From Bacteroidota bacterium (GTDB lineage: Bacteria > Bacteroidota > Bacteroidia > Chitinophagales > Chitinophagaceae): a stretch of 6,841 bases of DNA. The DNA lies in NCBI GenBank assembly GCA_023433755.1, contig JAEYUA010000147.1, positions 1 to 6,841 on the forward strand, in the 5' to 3' direction. The notes beneath the pieces were generated by a model that did not search any database, had not been told where the DNA came from, and saw nothing but the letters and a program-made list of their open reading frames with translations. A program made the position numbers and the translations under genes. Each line of letters starts with the position of its first letter. Position 1 is the stretch's first letter. Shown in pieces: positions 1 through 5,414 of the stretch.

Positions 1-1
1 C

Positions 2-736
2 ACTATGAGCGCCGCCGCCCTGGTTACTGCTATCAATAAAACCCTTTTCGCTGTAAGCAACGATGATCTGCGCCCTGTCATGACCGGTGTGTTCTTTGAG
101 CTCAATGAAAATTATATCCAGTTCGTGGCTACCGATGCACACAGGCTGGTGCGGTATAAAAGAACGGATGTAAAATGTCCAAGATCGGATTCTTTCATTG
201 TGCCGCGCAAGCCACTCAACCTGCTCAAGTCAGCCCTGCCTGATAATGAAGATGAGATTACCATCAGCTATAACAGCAATCACCTGTTCGTAAAGCATGG
301 CACCACGCAGATGAGCTGCCGCCTGATCGATGCCCGTTTCCCTGATTATAAAGTGGTGATACCTGCCGACAATCCCTATAAAATGGTTGTCAGCAAATCC
401 GACTTCCAGTCAGCCCTGCGCCGCGTAAGTGTGTTCAGTAATAAAAGCACCAACCAGGTAGCACTCAATATCAGCGGTAGTGAACTGCAGCTCGCCGCCC
501 AGGATGTTGATTTTTCCTTTGAAGGAAATGAGCGCATGAAATGCCAGTACGATGGCGAGGATCTGACCATTGCCTTCAATGCCCGCTTCCTGATAGAAAT
601 GCTCAATGCGGCTGACAGCAGTGAAGTACGCCTGGAACTTTCAACGCCCACAAAGGCTGGTATTATCAAACCAACTGAATTGGATGATGATGAAGAAGTG
701 CTGATGCTGGTGATGCCATTGATGCTGAACCAGTAA
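2..736 (+). CDS. dnaN: DNA polymerase III beta subunit (sliding clamp), 5'-truncated by window edge
   Basis: The sliding clamp encircles DNA as a homodimer and tethers DNA polymerase III for processive replication. About 244 codons are visible against a usual length near 370, so roughly the first 125 residues (domain I) lie outside the window. The ATG at position 5 is therefore an internal methionine, not the start. The visible part covers domains II and III. It contains ATDAHRL (E. coli has ATDGHRL), a DARFPDYKVVIP segment matching the clamp DGRFPDY motif, and a C-terminal LVMPLML that matches the VMPMRL tail forming part of the partner-binding pocket. The stop is TAA at 734-736, followed 21 bases later by an intrinsic terminator, so dnaN is the last gene of its transcript. 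Identification is by recalled family motifs and is secure. Confidence 0.96.
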   Translation, partial: TMSAAALVTAINKTLFAVSNDDLRPVMTGVFFELNENYIQFVATDAHRLVRYKRTDVKCPRSDSFIVPRKPLNLLKSALPDNEDEITISYNSNHLFVKHGTTQMSCRLIDARFPDYKVVIPADNPYKMVVSKSDFQSALRRVSVFSNKSTNQVALNISGSELQLAAQDVDFSFEGNERMKCQYDGEDLTIAFNARFLIEMLNAADSSEVRLELSTPTKAGIIKPTELDDDEEVLMLVMPLMLNQ

Positions 737-757
737 AAAATTGTAAATTGAATAAGG

Positions 758-781
758 CCGGGCCAAGAGCCCGGTTTTTTT
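758..781 (+). terminator. Rho-independent terminator after dnaN
   Basis: A perfect 6-base GC stem, CCGGGC (758-763) with GCCCGG (769-774), encloses a 5-base loop and is followed directly by seven T residues (775-781). It lies 21 bases past the dnaN stop and separates dnaN from the DUF2007-type gene. Confidence 0.92.
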
Positions 782-806
782 ATCTCGGACCATTCAATGA
801 TACATC

Positions 807-1223
807 ATGGATTTTGTTGAACTCCGGTCATTTGACAATTATCTTGAAGCGAATATTGTGATGAACATGTTGAGGCACCATCATATCAACTGCCATCTCA
901 AGGATGAAAATATTGTGACCATTGATCCCTTCCTCAGCCCGGCCATCGGCGGTATGAAACTGATGGTGCATCACAGCCAGGTGGAGAGGGCCTGGGACCT
1001 GATGGATGAAGCGGAAAGAGTCTACCTGAAAGAAATTCCCTGCCCGGTCTGTCACGCTCACGCCCTGCAGGCTGTAAGCATTACCCGCAAACATTCTTCA
1101 AAGTTCGCCGCCCTGCTGAGTATGTTGCTGAACGGGCAGTCGGTGGAAGTGCGTAAAGTTTACCGGTGCGGTTCGTGTGGGTATGATTTTAAGGAATTGC
1201 CAAAAGGAAGTGAGAGGTCGTGA
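807..1223 (+). CDS. DUF2007-type putative signal-transducing protein with C-terminal zinc ribbon
   Basis: This is a 138-residue cytoplasmic protein with no signal peptide or membrane segment. Residues 1 to about 70 resemble the DUF2007 (putative prokaryotic signal transducing protein) fold: an opening strand (FVELRSFDNYLEA), a helix with MNML, a second strand, an acidic DEN/VTID segment, a short loop with P-A-I-GG, and a closing strand and helix. Residues 79-82 (CPVC) and 121-124 (CGSC) form two CxxC knuckles typical of a zinc ribbon, separated by a basic and hydrophobic stretch. The function of DUF2007 proteins is unknown to me. The start at 807 places the first strand at the N terminus as expected for the domain. 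The TGA stop at 1221-1223 lies inside the first unit of a heptanucleotide repeat array, so the last few residues (GSERS) may derive from repeat-like DNA. No clear promoter was found; TATCTCGG at 781-788 is a poor match. Confidence 0.82.
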   Translation: MDFVELRSFDNYLEANIVMNMLRHHHINCHLKDENIVTIDPFLSPAIGGMKLMVHHSQVERAWDLMDEAERVYLKEIPCPVCHAHALQAVSITRKHSSKFAALLSMLLNGQSVEVRKVYRCGSCGYDFKELPKGSERS

Positions 1224-1319
1224 GACGTGAATCGTGAGGCGTGAGATAACCACCTCGCAAGCCAGATATTATTATAATCTCAGGCCGCCATTCTCACGTC
1301 TCACGATTCACGTCTCAGG
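1219..1319. repeat. Facing heptanucleotide arrays forming a 26-base inverted repeat
   Basis: The left array, 1219-1246, holds four 7-base units: CGTGAGA, CGTGAAT, CGTGAGG, CGTGAGA. The right array, 1292-1319, holds the complementary units TCTCACG, TCTCACG, ATTCACG, TCTCAGG. Bases 1221-1246 and 1292-1317 are inverted copies with one mismatch in 26, which becomes a G-U pair in RNA. The 45-base centre (1247-1291) is AT-rich with a weak inner pairing (AGAT with ATCT, GCC with GGC). A transcript would fold into a long hairpin. It ends the DUF2007-type gene (stop at 1221-1223) and lies just upstream of the desaturase promoter candidate. A TTTT at 1321-1324 follows the right arm, so a terminator-like role is possible but weak. 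Confidence 0.9.
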
Positions 1320-1325
1320 ATTTTG

Positions 1326-1333
1326 TAACTTAG
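1326..1333 (+). promoter_or_regulatory. Candidate -7 promoter element for the desaturase gene
   Basis: TAACTTAG matches the Bacteroidota sigma-A -7 consensus TAnnTTTG at all defined positions but one, and lies 25 bases upstream of the ATG at 1359. No TTG-type -33 element is seen at the expected distance; the right heptad array occupies that space. The same GTAACTTA core recurs before the gene at 3495. The call is tentative. Confidence 0.4.
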
Positions 1334-1358
1334 CAATAACCCAATTGAATAACACTCT

Positions 1359-2183
1359 ATGTGGCAAAACATCATTGACCACTTTCAGACCCTTGAAAAC
1401 AGGCCGGTAGAACGGCTGGTACTGCTGGTTTCCGGAATGTTATTGCTTTGGGTGATTGAGGGTGCTATCCCCATGCTATCCTTGAGTTATCGCAAGAACA
1501 AATGGAAACATGCTTCAGTCAATTTTTCTTTCACACTTATCCATCTTTTGATACACACCGGTTTCGCGGTATTCATTGTATTGATTTCTGATTACTGTGC
1601 GCAGGCGGGCATCGGGCTGGTTCACTGGTCAAATGCAGGCATTTTATGGACCATTATCATCTCCTTCCTGGTACTGGATTTTTTTGGTGGATGGCTGGTG
1701 CATATGGTAGAACACAAACTTCCCTTGTTATGGCGTTTTCACGTAGTGCATCATTCCGATAATAATGTTGATGTGACCACCGGCTTAAGACATCACCCCG
1801 TGGAAAGTGTGCTGAGGGGGATATTTTTCCTGGCTGGTGTTATCGTGGCCGGTGCGCCCATGTATGCGGTTATGATCTTTCAGACCTTGTTGGTTCTGTC
1901 AACCCAATTCACGCATGCCAACATAAAGCTTCCCCGCTGGATCGATAAACCGCTTAGTTATGTATTTGTTTCACCGGGCATGCATAAGGTGCATCATCAC
2001 TGGAAACAACCTTATACCGACAGCAATTATGGGGCAGTGCTTTCTATCTGGGATCGTCTCCTGGGTACCTATCGCCACCTGGATCCATCGCAAATCAAAT
2101 ATGGGCTTGACCGTTATTATCCCAATGAAGAAGATGAGAACCTGGGCATGCTGATGAAAAAACCTTTTGGAAAGATGCAATAG
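1359..2183 (+). CDS. Fatty acid hydroxylase / sterol desaturase superfamily membrane protein
   Basis: A 274-residue integral membrane protein of the non-haem di-iron fatty acid hydroxylase superfamily (PF04116 type), which uses O2 to hydroxylate or desaturate lipids. The histidine clusters that bind the two irons are visible in order: H115xxxH119 (HMVEH), H128xxH131H132 (HVVHH), H145-H146 (RHHPVE), H186 (THANIKLP) and H209xxH212H213 (HKVHHH). They are followed by the family's closing NYGAVLSIWDRLLGTY-like segment. Hydrophobic segments at about 20-40, 55-78, 95-112 and 152-182 are likely membrane spans, with the histidine boxes facing the cytoplasm. Length is normal for bacterial members. The substrate cannot be read from sequence: membrane fatty acyl chains, ornithine or sphingolipids and carotenoids are all used by relatives, and true sterols are unlikely in this kind of host. 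It is separated from kdsB by 56 bases. Confidence 0.9.
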   Translation: MWQNIIDHFQTLENRPVERLVLLVSGMLLLWVIEGAIPMLSLSYRKNKWKHASVNFSFTLIHLLIHTGFAVFIVLISDYCAQAGIGLVHWSNAGILWTIIISFLVLDFFGGWLVHMVEHKLPLLWRFHVVHHSDNNVDVTTGLRHHPVESVLRGIFFLAGVIVAGAPMYAVMIFQTLLVLSTQFTHANIKLPRWIDKPLSYVFVSPGMHKVHHHWKQPYTDSNYGAVLSIWDRLLGTYRHLDPSQIKYGLDRYYPNEEDENLGMLMKKPFGKMQ

Positions 2184-2226
2184 TTTACCGGCTTCAACCT
2201 ACATTAAAAATCAAAACTCCACCAGT

Positions 2227-2234
2227 TATCTTCG
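2227..2234 (+). promoter_or_regulatory. Candidate -7 promoter element abutting the kdsB start
   Basis: TATCTTCG differs at one defined base from the Bacteroidota TAnnTTTG element and ends only 5 bases before the kdsB ATG. If used, transcription would begin at or within a few bases of the start codon, giving a leaderless or nearly leaderless mRNA. No convincing -33 TTG was found. Confidence 0.4.
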
Positions 2235-2239
2235 CAGCC

Positions 2240-2956
2240 ATGAAGACCATTGCCATGATTCCTGCACGTTATGAAGCCAGCCGCTTCCCGGGAAAGCTCA
2301 TGCAAAAGCTGGGCGATACCACCGTGATCGCGAGGGTTTACCTGGCTGCCCGCGATACCGGGCTTTTCGACGATGTGGTAGTGGTAACCGATAGTGATAT
2401 CATAGAGGAAGAGATCCGCAGGTATGGAGGCGAGCCGGTACGCAGTAAAAGATCTCACGAAAGCGGGACCGACCGCATTGCCGAAGCGCTGGAAAATATG
2501 GAGGCCGATATCATACTCAATGTCCAGGGTGATACCCCTTTCATCAAAAAAGATCCGCTGCAAAAATTGCTGAAGCTTTTTGAAGATGAATCCGTGCAGG
2601 TTGGTTCGCTAATGCAATTGATCACAAAACCGGAAACCGTTGCTGACCCCAACAGGGTAAAGGTTTGTGTAGACAGGAATATGAATGCCCTCTTCTTTAG
2701 CCGGAGTGTTATACCTTATCCAAGGAACAGCTTTGCACCCGCAAACTATTATGAACATATCGGCGTGTATGCTTTCAGAAGAAAGGCACTCCTGGATTTT
2801 ACCTCGTGGCCGGTAACACCGCTTGAAGACGCTGAAAAAATCGAGTGCCTCCGTTTTCTTGAGCACGGACTCACACTTCGCATGGCGCTCACAGATTATA
2901 TTGGTGTATCCATAGATACGCCTGAAGACCTCGAAACCGCCAAATCATCTCTTTAA
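2240..2956 (+). CDS. kdsB: 3-deoxy-manno-octulosonate cytidylyltransferase (CMP-Kdo synthetase)
   Basis: KdsB activates Kdo by the reaction CTP + Kdo -> CMP-Kdo + PPi in the cytoplasm, supplying the sugar that joins lipid A to the LPS core. The 238-residue protein fits the family length (E. coli 248). Visible motifs in order are the nucleotide-binding loop IPARYEASRFPGK (residues 7-19), VVTDSD (about 48-53), the HESGTDRIAE signature (about 73-82), NVQGDTPF (about 94-101) for metal and nucleotide contact, RSVIPYPR (about 155-162), YEHIGVYAFR (about 171-180), EDAEKIECLRFLEHG (about 196-210), and the closing SIDTPEDLE. The start at 2240 places the IPAR loop at residue 7, as is normal. A lipoprotein gene follows after 13 bases and is probably cotranscribed. 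No defect was seen. Confidence 0.97.
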   Translation: MKTIAMIPARYEASRFPGKLMQKLGDTTVIARVYLAARDTGLFDDVVVVTDSDIIEEEIRRYGGEPVRSKRSHESGTDRIAEALENMEADIILNVQGDTPFIKKDPLQKLLKLFEDESVQVGSLMQLITKPETVADPNRVKVCVDRNMNALFFSRSVIPYPRNSFAPANYYEHIGVYAFRRKALLDFTSWPVTPLEDAEKIECLRFLEHGLTLRMALTDYIGVSIDTPEDLETAKSSL

Positions 2957-2969
2957 ATCAATAACTGCT

Positions 2970-3446
2970 ATGATGAAATTTTTTTCCGTACTGGTGATCA
3001 CCCTCCTGCTTGCCTGCAATAATAACCCCGATGCCGGCCAGGCAAAAACCGCTGACAATAAAACCATTGAAAAAAACGACTCTAAAGAATCCGTTGGTGA
3101 AAAATCACACTGGGAGGGAAGTTTTACAAATGGGATGAAAGAAACCACCATCAGCTTCGATGTGTCGGCCGATGGCACCAGGCTGGAGAACCTTACCTTT
3201 TCCGGGTACTGGTACTGCGATGGCAGCCTGACCAGGGATATCCTTGGCCCGGAAAAAAGTTTTACCATTCAAAACAATAAAGTCGATGGTAGCATCAGCG
3301 AACCCGAGAACGGGGGCGCCACCGCTACACGTTATGAATTGCACGCCCGGTTTGATGGCTCTAAAGCCTCCGGAAGCTTTCGCATGAACATCAATGCGCT
3401 GGCCTGCGACACCTATGTGCTGCAGTGGACCGCTGCCAAAAAATAG
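2970..3446 (+). CDS. Small lipoprotein of unknown function with a predicted beta-rich domain
   Basis: A 158-residue predicted lipoprotein. A hydrophobic signal (MMKFFSVLVITLLLAC) ends in the lipobox LLAC, with the lipidated cysteine at residue 16. It is followed by a polar, Asn/Asp/Lys-rich linker to about residue 46. No charged surface-export tag follows the cysteine, so periplasmic-side anchoring is the default guess. From about residue 47 to the end (WEGSFTNGMKETTISFDV ... VLQWTAAKK) alternating strands suggest a beta-sandwich. C78 in YWYCDG and C147 in ALACDTY could form a disulfide. The pattern W-x-G-S-F-x-N-G...ISF-V...C...G-S-F-x-M...C...W-T-A resembles small secreted domains found in several phyla, from memory only, and I have no family name. 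ATG codons at 2970 and 2973 are both possible starts. The 13-base gap after kdsB suggests one operon. Confidence 0.85.
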   Translation: MMKFFSVLVITLLLACNNNPDAGQAKTADNKTIEKNDSKESVGEKSHWEGSFTNGMKETTISFDVSADGTRLENLTFSGYWYCDGSLTRDILGPEKSFTIQNNKVDGSISEPENGGATATRYELHARFDGSKASGSFRMNINALACDTYVLQWTAAKK

Positions 3447-3470
3447 CTGGTCCTTCATTTGGATTCTTCG

Positions 3471-3478
3471 TAACTTAA
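3471..3478 (+). promoter_or_regulatory. Candidate -7 promoter element before the secreted-protein gene
   Basis: TAACTTAA lies 16 bases upstream of the ATG at 3495, in the 48-base gap after the small lipoprotein gene. It shares the GTAACTTA core with the element before the desaturase gene. It departs from TAnnTTTG at two defined bases and no well-spaced -33 element is evident. Confidence 0.3.
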
Positions 3479-3494
3479 AACATAAACTATTTTT

Positions 3495-4205
3495 ATGAAA
3501 GCAATCCTGTTGGTGGGGGTCCTGTTCTGCCTGCAGACATCTTTTGCACAAAGAATTGTCGATGTAACCAGTGGTGACAACCAATTGGGGCCGTCTTCAC
3601 TTTATACCGTAAGTGGTAGTCCGTTTGTCAATGATAAATATGTAAAACTTGTAGAGGGCACACCTTATTTTCAGAAAGATTATATGGATGGTATGCTCGT
3701 GACAACCACGGGCCAGGAATTCAAAAACCTTTCCCTCAAACTCAATCTTCATACAGGAGAAATCCTTTACAAAAATGAAAAAGGGGAAGAAATGATCACT
3801 ACAACATCTATCAAAGAAGTGATACTGACTGATGCGCTGGGTAATAATTTCAGATTCATTCATTCCAGCGCCCTGCCCAGGAATGAAGCCGGCCTTCTGA
3901 AAGAAGGGTGGTACCAATGGATGGCCTCAGGAAGTGCAAGCCTCTATAAATTCTATAACAAGCAGCTTACCGAATCCGCCCCTTACGGTTCTGCAACAAC
4001 GGAACAAAAAATTAAAACAAAAGAAAAATACCTGGTGGTTTATAATAACGCCTACTTCGAGATCTCCAAAATAAAAGACACTCCAGGTATCCTGGCCAAT
4101 AAAAAAACCGAACTGGAAGCCTATCTCAAAAAGGAAGAAAAAAGCAGTTCCCTTGATGACCGGCTTACAGCAATCATCCAGTTTTATAATGGGCTGATAA
4201 AATAA
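3495..4205 (+). CDS. Secreted or periplasmic protein of unknown function
   Basis: A 236-residue protein with a Sec signal peptide (MKAILLVGVLFCLQTSFA, likely cleaved before Q19, a common Bacteroidota arrangement); there is no lipobox. The mature part has a predominantly beta N-terminal region (residues about 25-130) with repeated motifs of the type strand-turn-strand, such as GTPYFQKDYMDGMLVTTTG, LHTGEILYKNEKGEE and LTDALGNNFRFIHS. A lysine-rich helical C-terminal region follows (about 165-236). I do not recognise the family. The alternating strand-turn pattern with G-x-x-Y/F turns is reminiscent of outer-membrane or cell-wall beta-repeat proteins, but that is only a resemblance. The gene ends in TAA at 4203-4205 and is followed by its own intrinsic terminator, so it is either monocistronic or the last gene of the kdsB unit. 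Confidence 0.85.
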   Translation: MKAILLVGVLFCLQTSFAQRIVDVTSGDNQLGPSSLYTVSGSPFVNDKYVKLVEGTPYFQKDYMDGMLVTTTGQEFKNLSLKLNLHTGEILYKNEKGEEMITTTSIKEVILTDALGNNFRFIHSSALPRNEAGLLKEGWYQWMASGSASLYKFYNKQLTESAPYGSATTEQKIKTKEKYLVVYNNAYFEISKIKDTPGILANKKTELEAYLKKEEKSSSLDDRLTAIIQFYNGLIK

Positions 4206-4225
4206 TTTAAATAATAAAGGTTCAG

Positions 4226-4248
4226 GGCGGTCAATGATCGCCTTTTTT
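4226..4248 (+). terminator. Rho-independent terminator after the secreted-protein gene
   Basis: GGCGGTC (4226-4232) pairs with GATCGCC (4236-4242), seven pairs including one G-U, around a 3-base loop, followed by six T residues (4243-4248). It lies 20 bases after the stop at 4205. An ATG at 4234-4236 in the loop and stem opens the longest corA reading frame, but its place in this hairpin argues against it as the true start. Confidence 0.88.
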
Positions 4249-4257
4249 ATTGCACCC

Positions 4258-4265
4258 TATCTTTA
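4258..4265 (+). promoter_or_regulatory. Candidate -7 promoter element for corA
   Basis: TATCTTTA matches TAnnTTTG except for the last base. It lies just past the terminator T-run and 16 bases before the ATG at 4282. This position fits transcription starting around 4270-4273 and supports the downstream corA start. No good -33 TTG was seen. Confidence 0.5.
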
Positions 4266-4281
4266 CAGCAGATATTCCAAC

Positions 4282-5382
4282 ATGTACAGGGCAACTAAAT
4301 ATTTCAGGTATCTCCTTCCTCCCAACCTGTTTGCAACCAACCGCACCAAGGATATTGTTCACGTGAACCCGGTAGTGATCCCACTAAGAAAAGATGTGGA
4401 GAAAGTACAGGTAACAGTTTATGACTATAACGCCACATCACTCACTGAAGAAGTTTATAATGAAGTTGCGCCCAGCATTCCTTTCAAATCGTCTAACCGT
4501 ATTAGTTGGATCAATATTGACGGGCTTAGGAAAAAAGATGTAGATCATATCGGGGAACACTTTGGCATTCACCAACTCATTGCTGAAGATATTCTTAGCA
4601 TAGGCCAGCGTCCAAAAATGGATGAGGTTGAAAACATCCTGTACTGCCTGCTCAATATGCTTTATTATAATGATGCTACCCAAACAGTGGAGCATGAACA
4701 GGTAAGCATTGTACTTGGACATGAATTCATCATCACCTTCCAGGAAGACCCCAGCAGGGATGTTTTTAATCCAATACGTGACAAGTTGAGAATCGCTAAC
4801 AGCAAACTTCGACAGCGCGGGGCCGACTACATGTGTTACACCATGATCGACCTGATTGTCGACAATTATTTTTTCGTGATGGAAAAGCTGGGCGACAGGA
4901 TAGAACAGGTTGAAGATGAGGTGATCCGCAACAGCAATAAAAGAGCGCTGGCAAAAATAAACCGGTTAAGAAAAGAGCTCATTGTTTTGAAAAGAAACAT
5001 TGCACCTGTCCGCGACCTGGTAGGCAGTATCATCAGGAGCGAGAGCGAGCTGCTGGAAGATGCCACCACCAAGTACTTCAAAGATGTGCATGATCATATC
5101 TCACAGGCTTACGACCTTATTGAGAACTACCGCGACATCATGATCAGCATGCAGGATCTTTACATCAATAATGTGAACCTTCGCATGAACGAGGTAATGA
5201 AAGTGATGGCTGTTGTAACCTGTTTGATGGCGCCCGCAACGGTGATCGGTGGAGTATTCGGGATGAACTTTGATGTGATTCCCACCTCACACAATGAATG
5301 GGGTTTTTATACGGCTGTTGCTTTTATGTTACTGATACCCGTAGTGATGTTGTTTATTTTCAAAAGACGTGGCTGGTTCTGA
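4282..5382 (+). CDS. corA: CorA-family magnesium/cobalt transport protein
   Basis: CorA proteins are pentameric inner-membrane channels for Mg2+ (also Co2+ and Ni2+). From 4282 the product is 366 residues, slightly longer than the usual 315-350 because of a basic N-terminal extension. A large cytoplasmic domain contains the SWINIDGL strand, the HFGIHQLIAEDI segment and long helices (about 200-300) rich in charged residues, which form the stalk. Near the C terminus are TM1 (about 308-326), the diagnostic pore motif GMN (about 327-329, in VFGMNF), a short periplasmic loop, and TM2 (about 343-361) ending in the basic KRRGWF tail. The 4234 ATG would add 16 residues but falls inside a terminator hairpin, and 4282 lies behind a promoter-like element. 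The stop (5380-5382) abuts a heptad repeat array. Zn2+ export (ZntB-like) is the main alternative activity. Confidence 0.94.
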   Translation: MYRATKYFRYLLPPNLFATNRTKDIVHVNPVVIPLRKDVEKVQVTVYDYNATSLTEEVYNEVAPSIPFKSSNRISWINIDGLRKKDVDHIGEHFGIHQLIAEDILSIGQRPKMDEVENILYCLLNMLYYNDATQTVEHEQVSIVLGHEFIITFQEDPSRDVFNPIRDKLRIANSKLRQRGADYMCYTMIDLIVDNYFFVMEKLGDRIEQVEDEVIRNSNKRALAKINRLRKELIVLKRNIAPVRDLVGSIIRSESELLEDATTKYFKDVHDHISQAYDLIENYRDIMISMQDLYINNVNLRMNEVMKVMAVVTCLMAPATVIGGVFGMNFDVIPTSHNEWGFYTAVAFMLLIPVVMLFIFKRRGWF

Positions 5383-5384
5383 CG

Positions 5385-5412
5385 ACTCACGATTCACGTC
5401 TCACGATTCACG
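5385..5412. repeat. Four-unit heptanucleotide array between convergent genes
   Basis: Four tandem 7-base units fill most of the 32-base gap between the corA stop (5382) and the lipoprotein stop (5415): ACTCACG (5385), ATTCACG (5392), TCTCACG (5399), ATTCACG (5406). It belongs to the same family as the arrays at 1219-1319: ATTCACG and TCTCACG recur exactly. Here there is one array and no inverted partner within the gap. No T-run terminator is seen on either strand. Confidence 0.88.
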
Positions 5413-5414
5413 AT

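Noticed and set aside
781..788. TATCTCGG as the promoter of the DUF2007-type gene.
   Set aside because: It misses the TAnnTTTG consensus at two defined bases and overlaps the dnaN terminator T-run, so it was not listed as a feature.
1219..1319. A CRISPR array or an insertion-sequence end.
   Set aside because: The units are 7 bases with no spacers between them, and there is no transposase gene or target duplication visible. The structure is a tandem short repeat in inverted arrangement.
2204..2563. A minus-strand open frame of 119 codons opposite the 5' half of kdsB.
   Set aside because: kdsB is unmistakable on the plus strand and the antisense product has no recognisable motif.
3105..3584. 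A long minus-strand open frame of 159 codons opposite the small lipoprotein and secreted-protein genes.
   Set aside because: The opposite plus-strand genes have clear signal sequences and proper spacing. This frame has no recognisable domain and looks like an antisense shadow.
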